64,000 nt of DNA from positions 682,001-746,000 of the forward strand of contig NZ_FZQA01000001.1 of assembly GCF_900199215.1 (NCBI RefSeq), read 5' to 3'. The first letter of the stretch is position 1, and every line of letters begins with the position of its first letter. Below the pieces are notes generated by a model. It worked only from the letters and a program-made list of their open reading frames with translations, was not told the origin of the DNA and searched no databases. The stretch comes from Amphiplicatus metriothermophilus (lineage in GTDB: Bacteria > Pseudomonadota > Alphaproteobacteria > Caulobacterales > Parvularculaceae). Positions 7,721-17,160 of this stretch are shown here, piece by piece. The translations under genes were made by a program, and so were the position numbers.

Positions 7721-9166
7721 GTGGGCCGGCGCATGCGAAAATCGGGAAAAATCAATCGCTGGACGGGCAAGTTCGCCTCAGATGAACTGGAGGCGGAATT
7801 CCAGAGTCACATTTTCGACGTCAACAGACGGCATAATTTCCTAGCGGTGGCGATCGCCCTGCCGCTGATCTCCGGCTACGTGCTGCTAGACAGCACGGTG
7901 CTCGAGCATGCCGGGTTCGCGATTGCGTTGCGCCTGTCCGTCATCGCCTTCTGCGCAGCGCTGCTCGTCACCATGAAGATCCCTAGCCTGTCGCGCCATC
8001 ATGAGCTGGTGACGGCGACGATCATATTCCTGCTTGGATTGGTGATGAATGCGATCGTATGGAAAGAGCCGAGCCTCGGCCACAACTACTATGTTGGTCT
8101 TATACAGGGTGGGGTTTTTATTAGTTTTTTATTGAGAGTCGGCATTATAAAGTTATATTCTATATTAATATCTACATATTTGATATTTTTGATCGTTTCC
8201 CAGGGCAAGGGGCAACCTGAGGAGGCGATTCTTCAGGCGGTCGTGCTGCTCACGATGTTTTCCTTGTGCGGCTTCGGAAGCAATCTGCTGGAGCGGCACC
8301 GTCGGACGGAGTTTCTGCAGGCGCGGACCATCGAACGCCAGAACGCCCAGCTCAAGCGGATGCTCGAAGACATCCGGCTCGACAACGCGCGCAAGGTGGC
8401 GGCCATGAACACGCTCGTGCATTTCGTGCGCACGCCGATCCATCAGATCTCCGGCTTCACCGACGTCGTCATGAACGCGCTGAGCCAGGCGGCGGAGGAG
8501 GAAGGCAAGCTTCCCCCCGACTGCCTCAAGAGCGTCGGCTACATCAAGAACGCCTCCAACGAGCTGGCGGGCAACGTCGCCAAGCTGCTCGCCTATTACC
8601 GGCTCGACGACGGCGCGGCGCAAGGAAGACCGGCGCCGGCGCCGCTCCATGAGATGGCGCGCGACTTCAAGGAGCAGATCGCGCCGGAAATCGAATGCGC
8701 CTTTTCCGGCGAGAAGATCGAGATCATGAGCCATGTCGAGCCGATCCGCATCGCCCTCAGCTCGCTCGCGCAGGCCTATAACGAGAAAGCCGGCGCGATC
8801 TCGCGCATGGACGTCGTGCTCGCGCGCGCGCCCGAAGGCGCGGCGATCGTGATCGTCGACGACGGGCCCGGCCATACGCCGGAGGAGTTTCGCGAGCTCG
8901 CCAAGCCGCTCACCAAGCTCGACCGCTATCTCACCAGCGACGGCTCGGCCATGCCGATGGCGATCAGAACGGCCGCCCGCGCGGCCGAGGTCTGCGGCGG
9001 CGCCTTGACCTATGAGCCGGCGCCGGGCGCCAATCGCCTGACGCTGCGGCTCAAGGATCTCGCTCCGGCTGAGGGCGAGGCGGCCGGCGAGGCCGCGCCC
9101 GCGCCCGCGCCCGACGCCGAGAGCGCCGAAACGGCGCCCGCTCTTCGCGCCGCCGGGGCCGCCTGA
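7721..9166 (+). CDS. membrane-bound histidine-kinase-like sensor with degenerate catalytic motifs
   Basis: A 481-residue protein. Residues ~40-190 hold about six hydrophobic segments with few loops (an integral-membrane sensory domain), then a coiled-coil linker, a HisKA-like helix with VHFVRTPIHQ (candidate His234) and an ATPase-like part with VDDGPG (D380, G382, G384). The residue after the H-box His is Phe where active HisKA kinases keep Glu/Asp, the N-box asparagines are missing (SSLAQAYNE), and the G2 box is not GxGLGL. The tail is Ala/Glu/Pro rich. The 5' half is AT-rich (counted 18/60 GC at 8101-8160). Start is GTG at 7721 or ATG at 7733. Confidence 0.7.
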   Translation: MGRRMRKSGKINRWTGKFASDELEAEFQSHIFDVNRRHNFLAVAIALPLISGYVLLDSTVLEHAGFAIALRLSVIAFCAALLVTMKIPSLSRHHELVTATIIFLLGLVMNAIVWKEPSLGHNYYVGLIQGGVFISFLLRVGIIKLYSILISTYLIFLIVSQGKGQPEEAILQAVVLLTMFSLCGFGSNLLERHRRTEFLQARTIERQNAQLKRMLEDIRLDNARKVAAMNTLVHFVRTPIHQISGFTDVVMNALSQAAEEEGKLPPDCLKSVGYIKNASNELAGNVAKLLAYYRLDDGAAQGRPAPAPLHEMARDFKEQIAPEIECAFSGEKIEIMSHVEPIRIALSSLAQAYNEKAGAISRMDVVLARAPEGAAIVIVDDGPGHTPEEFRELAKPLTKLDRYLTSDGSAMPMAIRTAARAAEVCGGALTYEPAPGANRLTLRLKDLAPAEGEAAGEAAPAPAPDAESAETAPALRAAGAA

Positions 9167-9208
9167 ACGTCCTGTCAACGGCTGCAGCAGCCTCTAGCGG
9201 AGAACGAA

Positions 9209-10669
9209 ATGAATCAGCGCAGAATGAAAGCACGCCGCGCGCGCGTCGTCGAAGCGCCGGGCGCGGCGCGCACAAAAAGGGGGGAGCGCGTGGCTTTCCG
9301 GTTCAATCGCATCGACTGTCTTCGCACGATTTCGGGCGCAGTTTCCGGGGCCGCTTTGAGCGCGGTCCTGGGGGCGATCCCGGCCGGGGGCGCGTTCGCC
9401 TCGGGGTTCGCGGTCGAGCACCATAACGCCCGCGCGCTGGGCGCGGCCTTTGCGGGCGCCCAGGCCCGCCGGGCCGACGCGGGCTTTGCGGCCTACAATC
9501 CCGCCGCCATCGCAGGGCTCGCGCGCGCCGAGATCTCCTCGAGCGCGACGGCGCTATGGGGGCCGACGGAGTATGCGGACGCCGAGGGCGTGCTGCTGGG
9601 GACGACCCCGATCGCCGGGCGCGCCAGCGACGACGGCGTGCTGCCGCCCGCCTTCATTCCGAGCTTCGCCTACGCCGCGCCGCTCGCCGACCGGATCGCC
9701 GTCGGCCTGACGGTGATCTCGCCCTTCGGCCTGCGCAGCGAATTCGCGGACGACGCGATCGTGCGCTATCACGCGCTCGACTCGCGCCTTCTCACCATCG
9801 CCGTCTCGCCGACGCTCGCCGTCGATGTGGCGCCGGGCCTGACGATCGGCGCGAGCCTGCGCCTGCAATACGCCGATATCTCGCTGGAGACGGCGGTCGA
9901 TGCGGCCGGGCTCGCCGCGCTGCTCACGGGCGCGCCGCTGACGCCGGGGACAGACGACGTGCTCGCCGATCTCGACGGCGATGATCTCGCGGTCGGCTTC
10001 ACCGCCGGCGCGCAGATCGAGGTGACGCCGCGCCTGCGGGTCGGCTTCAGCTACGCGTCGAAAATCGAGCACGACCTGCGCGGCGACGCGGCCTTCGGCA
10101 TCGAGGACAGCGCCGCCGGCGCCGCGCTCAACGCCGCGACGGGCGTCTTCGCGCCGACGAAATTCTCGGGCGCGCTGTCTTTGCCGGCGACCTATGCGCT
10201 CGGGGCGGCATATGAGGCGAGCCCGGCGCTCACCCTGCTCGCCTCGGCGACCTATACGCGCTGGTCGGTTCTCGATCGGCTCGAATTCGCCTTCGACAAT
10301 CCCGCCCAGCCGCCCGAAGCGGTGACGCAGGACTGGTCGGACACCTGGGCGTTCTCATTCGGCGCCGATTACGCGCTCGGGGAGAAGACCGGGCTGCGCG
10401 CCGGCTTCATGTTCGACGAAACGCCCGTCAACGACGCCTTCGCCGGCCCGCGCATCCCGGACACGGACCGATACTGGCTCACGGTCGGGCTGACCCGCCG
10501 GCTGAACGAGCGGCTGTCGGCCGATCTCGCCGCGGGCTATGTGTTCAGCGCCGACCGCGAGGTCGCCCTTACGGGCGCCGCGCCGGAGGACCTGCTGCGC
10601 GGCTCGCTGTCGACCAGCATCGCCGTGACGACCTATGTCGCGGGCGGGCGGCTGCGCTACGCATTCTGA
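9209..10669 (+). CDS. fadL: OmpP1/FadL-type outer membrane transporter
   Basis: An outer-membrane beta-barrel of the FadL family for uptake of long-chain fatty acids or other hydrophobic compounds. After the signal sequence the mature N-terminus GFAVEHHNARALGAAFAGAQ and the NPAAIAGL motif are typical (NPA family box), and the protein ends in a beta strand with terminal Phe. ATG 9209 has GGAG six bases upstream. An in-frame GTG at 9290, preceded by AGGGGGGAG, gives a better-sized signal peptide (459 aa) and may be the true start. It follows the kinase-like gene by 42 bp on the same strand. Confidence 0.85.
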   Translation: MNQRRMKARRARVVEAPGAARTKRGERVAFRFNRIDCLRTISGAVSGAALSAVLGAIPAGGAFASGFAVEHHNARALGAAFAGAQARRADAGFAAYNPAAIAGLARAEISSSATALWGPTEYADAEGVLLGTTPIAGRASDDGVLPPAFIPSFAYAAPLADRIAVGLTVISPFGLRSEFADDAIVRYHALDSRLLTIAVSPTLAVDVAPGLTIGASLRLQYADISLETAVDAAGLAALLTGAPLTPGTDDVLADLDGDDLAVGFTAGAQIEVTPRLRVGFSYASKIEHDLRGDAAFGIEDSAAGAALNAATGVFAPTKFSGALSLPATYALGAAYEASPALTLLASATYTRWSVLDRLEFAFDNPAQPPEAVTQDWSDTWAFSFGADYALGEKTGLRAGFMFDETPVNDAFAGPRIPDTDRYWLTVGLTRRLNERLSADLAAGYVFSADREVALTGAAPEDLLRGSLSTSIAVTTYVAGGRLRYAF

Positions 10670-10725
10670 GCGGCCGGGCGCGAAACGCGCGCGCTCATGA
10701 CAGCGCCGGGAATCCGGGCTAGCTA

Positions 10726-11032
10726 GGGTCAAAACTCAATTATCGCGCGCGCCGCGATGGAGGCGAAAATGACCGGCTGGCAGGAGGAAAGCGAAGAGCG
10801 TAGCAGGGCCTACGGTCGAGCTTTCCGACGAACCGGCCGATCATTTTCGCCCCGCCCGGCGGGGCGCTTCCGCTTTCGCGCCTCGTTCGGCGAGGAATCG
10901 GGGCCCCAACCCCGATTCCTGCCGCCTCGCCGTCGCCGATCTTGCCCGTACCGCGGGCGCGCGCGGCGATCGGCTCCTGCCGGCGGCGCCAAAGCGGGGC
11001 GTCGCGGCCGCGGGATAATCGAGTTTTGACCC
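10726..11032. mobile_element. 307-bp MITE-like element with terminal inverted repeats
   Basis: The left end GGGTCAAAACTCAATTATC (10726-10744) and the right end GATAATCGAGTTTTGACCC (11014-11032) are inverted repeats matching at 18 of 19 positions. Inside are a second inverted pair (10762-10777 with 10836-10851, 15/16) and an 11-bp hairpin with a six-base loop (10893-10920). It encodes no credible protein. The size, ends and lack of coding capacity fit a non-autonomous element. I see no clear target duplication and no other copy in this window. It fills nearly all of the fadL-dapE gap. Confidence 0.6.
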
Positions 11033-11040
11033 TGAGCGCG

Positions 11041-12210
11041 ATGAGTCCCGTCGATCCGATAGAGCTGGCGCGCGCGCTGATCCGCTGTCCGTCGGTCACG
11101 CCCGCCGACGCCGGCGCGCTCGGCGTGCTGGAGGGCGCGCTCAAGTCCCTCGGCTTCGTCTGCGCGCGGCTGCGCTTCGAAGAGCCGGGGACCGCGCCCG
11201 TCGACAATCTCTACGCGCGGCGCGGGACGGCGCGGCCGAATTTCTGCTTCGCCGGCCATACGGACGTGGTCCCCCCCGGCCGGGAGTCGGCCTGGCGCTT
11301 TCCGCCTTTCGCCGCCGAGGTCGCCGACGGCGCCGTGTGGGGGCGCGGCGCGGCGGACATGAAAGGCGCGATCGCGGCCTTCGTCGCGGCGGCCGATCGC
11401 GTCCTCGCGGCCGGCGAGGCGGCCGGCTCCGTCAGCCTGCTGATCGCCGGCGACGAGGAAGGCCCGGCGATCAACGGCACGCGCAAGGTTCTCGACTGGC
11501 TGGCCGCGCGCGGCGAGGTCGTCGACCATTGCCTCGTCGGCGAACCGTCGAGTCAGGAGCGTCTCGGCGACATGATCAAGGTGGGCCGTCGGGGCAGCAT
11601 CAACTGCTGGCTGACCGTCCAGGGCCGCCAGGGCCATGTCGCCTATCCCCATCGGGCGAAGAACCCAATCCCGCCGCTGATGCGGATGCTGCTGGCTCTG
11701 GGCGAGACGCCGCTCGACGCAGGCCATGAGCGGTTTCAGCCTTCCAATCTGGAAGTCACCGAGCTCGCCGTCGGCAACGAGGCGCATAACGTCATCCCGG
11801 CCGAGGCGCGCGCGCGCTTCAACATCCGGTTCAACCCGACCTGGACGGGCGCCGCGCTCGACCGTCATCTGCGCGCGCGCCTCGACGCGCTGGCGGCGGG
11901 CGAAGGGATCGCCTATGCGCTCGAAACCGTCGTTTCCGGCGAGGCGTTTCTGACCACGGACGAAAGGTTCATCGCGCTCGTCTCGGATGCGGCGGAGCGG
12001 CGGACGGGCCTGCGCCCCGTCGCCTCCACATCCGGCGGCACGTCCGACGCGCGGTTCATCAAGGACGCCGCGCCGGTGATCGAGCTCGGCCTGCCCAATG
12101 AGACGATCCACCAGATCGACGAGCGCGCCGCCGTCGCCGACATTCTGGCGCTGTCGGACATCTACGCCGATATTTTACGGGGGTACTTCCGGCTGGAGGC
12201 CGCGCCCTGA
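11041..12210 (+). CDS. dapE: succinyl-diaminopimelate desuccinylase
   Basis: A 389-residue M20 family zinc hydrolase that cleaves N-succinyl-LL-2,6-diaminopimelate in the lysine/peptidoglycan DAP pathway. Visible motifs: FAGHTDVVPPG (first metal His and Asp), GRGAADMKG (bridging Asp), AGDEEGPA (catalytic Glu pair) and the C-terminal SGGTSDARF. Start ATG 11041 is the only sensible one; it lies 8 bp after the end of the inverted-repeat element, and no Shine-Dalgarno sequence is recognisable there. The downstream membrane gene overlaps its stop (TGATG). Confidence 0.93.
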   Translation: MSPVDPIELARALIRCPSVTPADAGALGVLEGALKSLGFVCARLRFEEPGTAPVDNLYARRGTARPNFCFAGHTDVVPPGRESAWRFPPFAAEVADGAVWGRGAADMKGAIAAFVAAADRVLAAGEAAGSVSLLIAGDEEGPAINGTRKVLDWLAARGEVVDHCLVGEPSSQERLGDMIKVGRRGSINCWLTVQGRQGHVAYPHRAKNPIPPLMRMLLALGETPLDAGHERFQPSNLEVTELAVGNEAHNVIPAEARARFNIRFNPTWTGAALDRHLRARLDALAAGEGIAYALETVVSGEAFLTTDERFIALVSDAAERRTGLRPVASTSGGTSDARFIKDAAPVIELGLPNETIHQIDERAAVADILALSDIYADILRGYFRLEAAP

Positions 12211-12827
12211 TGGACCTCGACTACGCCGCCCGCCAGATCGCCGGCGTCTGGAAAATGGCGTGGAACCGCCCCGGCTGGACCGACGCGCTCGACCGGTCCG
12301 TGGACGGCGTTTTCCGCTCCTTCTGGGCGGTCGTCTACGCCGCCCCGCTCGTGGTCGCCGGCGCGGTCTCGCTGCGGCGGGTCGCCGACCGGACGCCGTC
12401 TCCTTCCGCCGATCCCCTGCTCGAGGCGCCGCTGAGCGTGGTCCTGGGCGCGCAGATGGCGAGCTATCTGATCGACTGGGCGGCGAGCGTGGCGGCGCTC
12501 GTCTTCGCCGTGCAGGCGGCGGGCGGGCGCCGGCGCGTCGCCGACGTCATCATCGGCTTCAACTGGGCGCAGGTCATGGCGAGCGCCGCGCAGGTCGCGC
12601 CGATGGTCGTGCTCGCCTTCACCGGCGCGCGCGCGCTCGCCTCGCTGCTGCTGATCGTCGCCGTGGCTTTCGCCGTCGCCCTGCACTGGGGCGTGATCCG
12701 GCGCGCCGCCGCGGCGTCCGTTCCGTTCGCCGTCGGCGCGATGGCGCTGCTGATCCTGATAACGCTGGTCGTCAGCGGCCTGGTCAACGGCGCCGCGCTC
12801 GCCCTTTACGCGCTCGTCTCGTCATAG
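12210..12827 (+). CDS. hypothetical integral membrane protein
   Basis: A 205-residue protein not recognised to a named family. It begins with an amphipathic segment ([18 protein letters not shown]) and then has about four or five hydrophobic helices (around residues 35-55, 78-102, 115-135, 138-160 and 170-200). The start overlaps the dapE stop as TGATG, so it is translationally coupled to dapE. Its 3' end overlaps the end of the convergent truA gene by 22 bp. Function unknown. Confidence 0.75.
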   Translation: MDLDYAARQIAGVWKMAWNRPGWTDALDRSVDGVFRSFWAVVYAAPLVVAGAVSLRRVADRTPSPSADPLLEAPLSVVLGAQMASYLIDWAASVAALVFAVQAAGGRRRVADVIIGFNWAQVMASAAQVAPMVVLAFTGARALASLLLIVAVAFAVALHWGVIRRAAAASVPFAVGAMALLILITLVVSGLVNGAALALYALVSS

Positions 12828-13558
12828 TCCGCGCGCAGAAAATAAAGGCCGTGCGCCGGCGCCACGGGCGCGCAGGCGCGCCGGTCGCGCGCCTTCAGGG
12901 CGGCCTCTACGTCGTCGGGCGTCCAGCGGCCGAGGCCGGCCTCGACGAGCGCGCCGACCATCGAGCGGACCTGATGATGCAGAAAGGAAGGCGCGCGCGC
13001 ATAGACCGAAATTTCCTCCCCCTCGCGCTCGACCCATAGCGCGCTCAGGGTCTTCACCGGCGAGGCCGACTGGCACTGGGCGGCGCGAAAGGTCGAGAAA
13101 TCATGCCTGCCGACGAGCCGGCGCGCCGCCGCGTTCATGGCGTCCGCGTCGAGCGGGCCCGGCACGCGCCAGGCGCGGCCCGCATCGAGCGTCAGCGGCG
13201 CGCGCCGGTTGACGATGCGGTAAAGATAATGGCGCGCGCGGGCGCAGAAGCGGGCGTGGAAATCGGGCGCGGCGGTCTGCGCCGACAGGATCGCGACCGG
13301 CGCCGGGCGCAGATGATGGTTGAGCGCGTCGCGCACCGTCTCAGCCGGATAATCCCTGCACAGATCGATATGCACGGGCATCGCCAGCGCGTGCACGCCG
13401 GCGTCGGTCCGCCCCGCCGCATGGGCGACGACCGTCTGCCCGCTCAGCGCGCGCGCGGCGTCCTCGATCGCGGCCTGAACCGAGGGGCCGTTCTCCTGGC
13501 GCTGCCAGCCGACGAAGGGCGCCCCGTCATATTCCACGATGAGCTTGTAGCGCGGCAT
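12806..13558 (-). CDS. truA: tRNA pseudouridine(38-40) synthase TruA
   Basis: A 250-residue TruA that converts uridines 38-40 of the anticodon arm to pseudouridine. The opening [18 protein letters not shown] and the catalytic motif [10 protein letters not shown], with its Asp at about residue 52, are intact, as is [11 protein letters not shown] near the C-terminus. It is last in the def-fmt-truA minus-strand series and starts 17 bp after the fmt stop. Confidence 0.95.
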   Translation of the reverse strand: MPRYKLIVEYDGAPFVGWQRQENGPSVQAAIEDAARALSGQTVVAHAAGRTDAGVHALAMPVHIDLCRDYPAETVRDALNHHLRPAPVAILSAQTAAPDFHARFCARARHYLYRIVNRRAPLTLDAGRAWRVPGPLDADAMNAAARRLVGRHDFSTFRAAQCQSASPVKTLSALWVEREGEEISVYARAPSFLHHQVRSMVGALVEAGLGRWTPDDVEAALKARDRRACAPVAPAHGLYFLRADYDETSA

Positions 13559-13575
13559 GGAAATCCGTCTGCGGA

Positions 13576-14508
13576 TCAGGAAAGAACGAGGCCTTCGGCG
13601 AGAGGAAAGCCGCGCAGAAAGGCGTCTGCGTTCTGCGCGGCCCTGCCCGCCCGCTGCAAACGAAGAAGCGCGACCGCGCCTTGCCCGCAGGCGACGACGA
13701 GCCGCTCGCCGGCTTCGAGAATCTCGCCGGGCGCGCCGGCGCCTTCGACGGGGCGCGACATCAGGGCCTTCACCCGCTGCGCGCCGCGCGGCGAGGGCGC
13801 CTCGAACCAGGCGCCGGGAAAGGGCGACAGGCCGCGGATCAGCCGGTCGACCTCGGCCGCGGGGCGGCGCCAGTCGATGCGCGCCTCGGCGGGCGATATT
13901 TTCTCCGCATACGTCACGCCTTCGGCGGCTTGCGGAGTCTGCGTCGCGCCGCCGCGCTCGATCGCGGCGAGCGCGCGCGGCAACAGGCTCGCCCCGATCT
14001 GGGCGAGGCGGTCGTGCAGGCTTCCCGCCGTGTCGGTCTCGGCGATCTCGACCGTCTCCGACAGCACGATCGGGCCCGTATCGAGCCCCTCCTCCATGCG
14101 CATCACCTGCACGCCGGTGCGCCGGTCGCCGGCGATGATCGCGCGATGGATGGGCGCCGCGCCGCGCCAGCGCGGCAGCAGCGAGGCGTGCAGGTTGAAG
14201 CAGCCCAGCCGCGGCGCGTCGAGAATCGCCTTCGGCAGAATGAGGCCGTAGGCGACGACGACCGCGGCGTCGAGATCGAGCGCGGCGAAGGCGCGGCGCT
14301 CCGCCTCGCTTTTGAAGCTCGCGGGCGTGCGAACGGGCAGGCCGTGCGCCTCGGCGAAGCGGTGCACGGGCGAGGGCTGCGGGCGATGGCCGCGCCCGGC
14401 GGGCCTCGGCGGACGGGTGTAGACGGCGGCGATCTGATGGCCGGCCGCAAGCAGCTCGCTCAGCGCGGGAACCGCGAACTCCGGCGTTCCCATGAAGGCG
14501 AGGCGCAT
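13576..14508 (-). CDS. fmt: methionyl-tRNA formyltransferase
   Basis: A 310-residue enzyme that formylates initiator Met-tRNA using 10-formyl-tetrahydrofolate. N-terminal [16 protein letters not shown], the catalytic stretch [20 protein letters not shown] with its Asn and His, and [12 protein letters not shown] are conserved. ATG 14508 is chosen because AAGGA lies 9 bases before it and the family starts at MRLAF; an in-frame GTG six codons upstream is less likely. The gene lies 43 bp downstream of def, the usual pairing of formylation and deformylation. Confidence 0.95.
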   Translation of the reverse strand: MRLAFMGTPEFAVPALSELLAAGHQIAAVYTRPPRPAGRGHRPQPSPVHRFAEAHGLPVRTPASFKSEAERRAFAALDLDAAVVVAYGLILPKAILDAPRLGCFNLHASLLPRWRGAAPIHRAIIAGDRRTGVQVMRMEEGLDTGPIVLSETVEIAETDTAGSLHDRLAQIGASLLPRALAAIERGGATQTPQAAEGVTYAEKISPAEARIDWRRPAAEVDRLIRGLSPFPGAWFEAPSPRGAQRVKALMSRPVEGAGAPGEILEAGERLVVACGQGAVALLRLQRAGRAAQNADAFLRGFPLAEGLVLS

Positions 14509-14551
14509 GTCGGAAAGTCCTTGCACGGGCGGGCGCGCCGGGCGCGTCCGG

Positions 14552-15070
14552 TCAGCTCGCCGCGGCGAGGCGCTGCTCTTTTTTCAGCCGGCGCAGGATG
14601 CGATCGCGTTTGAGGCGCGAGAGATGGTCGATGAACAGAACGCCGTTGAGATGGTCCATCTCGTGCTGGATGCAGGTGGCGAGCAGCCCTTCGGCGTCCT
14701 CGATCTTCTCCTCGCCGTCATAGTCGAGATATCGGATCCGGCAGCGCGCGGGCCGTTCGACCTCGTCATAATAGTCCGGCACCGACAGGCAGCCTTCCTC
14801 ATAGACGGCGGTCTCTTCGGAAGGATCGAGAATCTCCGGATTGACGAAGCAACGCGGCTGGCGCGCGTCCGCTTCGCCGGAAATGTCCATGACGATCACG
14901 CGCAGCGGCACGCCGACCTGAATCGCCGCCAGCCCGATGCCGGGCGCGGCGTACATGGTCTCCAGCATGTCGTCCATCAGCGCGCGCAACGAATCGTCCA
15001 CCTTTTCGACAGGCCTGGAGACCTGCCGCAGGCGCGGATCCGGCGCGACCAGAATTTCGCGTATGGCCAT
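14552..15070 (-). CDS. def: peptide deformylase
   Basis: A 172-residue metalloenzyme that removes the formyl group from nascent proteins. All three family motifs are visible: [10 protein letters not shown] (motif I), [12 protein letters not shown] (motif II, metal Cys) and QHEMDHLNG (motif III, HExxH). Start ATG 15070 ([15 protein letters not shown]) fits family length; upstream in-frame codons read into non-coding DNA. It is first of def-fmt-truA and divergent from the RmuC-like gene. Confidence 0.96.
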   Translation of the reverse strand: MAIREILVAPDPRLRQVSRPVEKVDDSLRALMDDMLETMYAAPGIGLAAIQVGVPLRVIVMDISGEADARQPRCFVNPEILDPSEETAVYEEGCLSVPDYYDEVERPARCRIRYLDYDGEEKIEDAEGLLATCIQHEMDHLNGVLFIDHLSRLKRDRILRRLKKEQRLAAAS

Positions 15071-15246
15071 GGCGGCGAGATATGGCGCGCAGGGGCCGTC
15101 GTCAAGCGCGCCCCCGCCTGCCGCGGCTCGCCGGGGGCGGGATGCGGGATCGACGGCTTTTAACCCTAAGCCCTCGCGATTCTTGCGTTTTTCCCTTAAG
15201 ATCGGCCGGTCGAGGGTCTTGTATTTTGGGGGCGTTGGGGGCGCCG

Positions 15247-17142
15247 ATGGCGTTTTTGCAAGCATTCGCAGTCGGGATGAACGGCCCGACCGGCCTCGCG
15301 CCGGCCGCGCCCGAGCCGATTCTCACGGGCGAGGCCGGCTTTCTGTGGACCGGGGCGCTCACCGTCCTCGGCGTCTTCCTGATCGTGCTGCTGCTCATCA
15401 TGCGCGGGCGCGCCGCCGGCGCCGCCGCGCGCCGCGCGAAGAAGAAAGAGTCGCGCGCGCCGGGCGACTTCTTCCAGCCGGCCGGCGAAACGGCCGAGAT
15501 CGCCTTCGAGGAAGACGCGCCGCCCGCGCGGCAGGCGACGCAGGAGGAAGCCGCGCCGGACGACGACCCGCCCGCGCCGGCGCCCCAGGAGCCCCGACGG
15601 CAGGGCGGGCCCTTCGCCGGCCTGTTCGCGAAGAAAAAGAACGCCGAAGAGCGCGCCGAAGAGCGCGCCGAACCGGTCGCGGCGCGTGAAGAACGCCCGG
15701 CTCCAGCGCCGCCGCCCCGGCGGATGGAGCCGCCGCGCGGCCATCCGCTGGCGACGGCGCGCGCGCGCGACATCGCCGAGGAAGCGCCTGCGCCGGCCGC
15801 GGCCGAAGGCGAAGTCGCCTATCTTCGCGACTGGCGGCGAGGCGAGGCGGAGGCCGAACGCCGTCAGGCTGCGGAGGAATCGCGCAGCCTCGCCGCCGCG
15901 CGCGAGGCCGAATTCGAGCGGCGCAAGCTCGCCGCCGCCTTCGACCAGCGCCAGCGCGCGCTCGAGATGCGCGCCGAGGCGCTTTCGGGCGAATTCTCCG
16001 CGCTTCAACGCGAGCTCGCCGACGAGCTGGACCGGCGCTTCGTGACGATGTCGAACCGGCTTGAGGAACGCTTCGAGCGCGAAGGCGGCGACGCCGGCGC
16101 GATCGCGATGCGGATCGAGTCGCTGGAGCGGCGCCTGATGGATCTCGCCGAGCGCATCGAGACGCGCATCGGCGCGGCGCTCGCGACGGCGGAGGCGGAA
16201 GGCGGCGACAGACAGTGGATCGACGCTGTATCGCATCGGCTCGCCGAACATCGCGAGTCGGTGAACGCGACGCTCGCCTCCCTGTCCAACCAGATCGACG
16301 TCCTCGCCGGCGCGCCGGAAGACATCCGCGCCCTGCGCGAGGACATCGCCGCGCTGCGCCGCGCGATGGGCGAGCGCGTGACCGGGCCGAACGCGCCGCA
16401 GATCCATCTAGCCGACATCGTGCGCGACGCGCTGGCGCCGGGGGCCTATGACATGCGCGCGCGGCTGTCGAACAACCGGACGGCCGACTGCCTCGTGCGC
16501 GTCTCGCCGGCGCTGCGCCCCACGGGGATCGACGCGCGCTTTCCGCTGGAGACGTTCTTCGCCCTGCGCGCCGCGCCGCCCGAGGACCAGGCGCGCGCCG
16601 AGAACGAGTTCCGTCGGGCGGCGCTGCGCCATCTGGTCGACGTGGCCGAACGGCTGATCTCGCCGGAGGAGACGGCGGATTTCGCTCTCGCCTTCATCCC
16701 GTCGGAAAGCATGTATGCGGAGCTTCATGCGCGGTTCCCCGACGTGGTGCAGGACGCCTATCGCGCGAAGGTCTGGTTCGTCTCCCCGACGACGCTGACC
16801 GCGGCGCTCCACGCCATGCGCGCCGCCGCGCAGGGCGGAAGCGGCGCCCCGGTCGAGGCCGAGGACGCCGCAGCCGAGCAGGAACGCGCAGCGGCCGACC
16901 TTCTCGCCGCGCTCGACGAATTGCGCCGGCGGGTCGCGGCGCTCGAAGAGGCGCGCGCGACGCCGCAGAAAGCCGATTCGCTCCAGAAGACGGACGCGCC
17001 GGTCGAGGCTTCCGACGCCCAGCCGGAAGATTCGACAGAAGTCGCTTCATCCGTAGACGGACAGGCAGAATCGACGGACGCCGAGTCCGCCGCGCGCGAG
17101 CCGGACCATCCGCCCGCCCGCTCGCCCTTTCCGCTGCGCTGA
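15247..17142 (+). CDS. divergent RmuC-domain protein, membrane-anchored
   Basis: About 631 residues. One transmembrane helix near residues 32-54, a long acidic/Pro-Ala region, then an extended coiled coil (residues ~190-380) and a C-terminal RmuC-like domain: the segments [27 protein letters not shown] and [15 protein letters not shown] align by eye with the nuclease-like core of RmuC. The C-terminal tail is low complexity. It is convergent with a canonical rmuC only 18 bp away, so the genome has two RmuC-type proteins side by side. Start ATG 15247 is tentative; ATG 15277 is an alternative. Confidence 0.7.
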   Translation: MAFLQAFAVGMNGPTGLAPAAPEPILTGEAGFLWTGALTVLGVFLIVLLLIMRGRAAGAAARRAKKKESRAPGDFFQPAGETAEIAFEEDAPPARQATQEEAAPDDDPPAPAPQEPRRQGGPFAGLFAKKKNAEERAEERAEPVAAREERPAPAPPPRRMEPPRGHPLATARARDIAEEAPAPAAAEGEVAYLRDWRRGEAEAERRQAAEESRSLAAAREAEFERRKLAAAFDQRQRALEMRAEALSGEFSALQRELADELDRRFVTMSNRLEERFEREGGDAGAIAMRIESLERRLMDLAERIETRIGAALATAEAEGGDRQWIDAVSHRLAEHRESVNATLASLSNQIDVLAGAPEDIRALREDIAALRRAMGERVTGPNAPQIHLADIVRDALAPGAYDMRARLSNNRTADCLVRVSPALRPTGIDARFPLETFFALRAAPPEDQARAENEFRRAALRHLVDVAERLISPEETADFALAFIPSESMYAELHARFPDVVQDAYRAKVWFVSPTTLTAALHAMRAAAQGGSGAPVEAEDAAAEQERAAADLLAALDELRRRVAALEEARATPQKADSLQKTDAPVEASDAQPEDSTEVASSVDGQAESTDAESAAREPDHPPARSPFPLR

Positions 17143-17160
17143 CCCGGCGCGACCGGCTGG

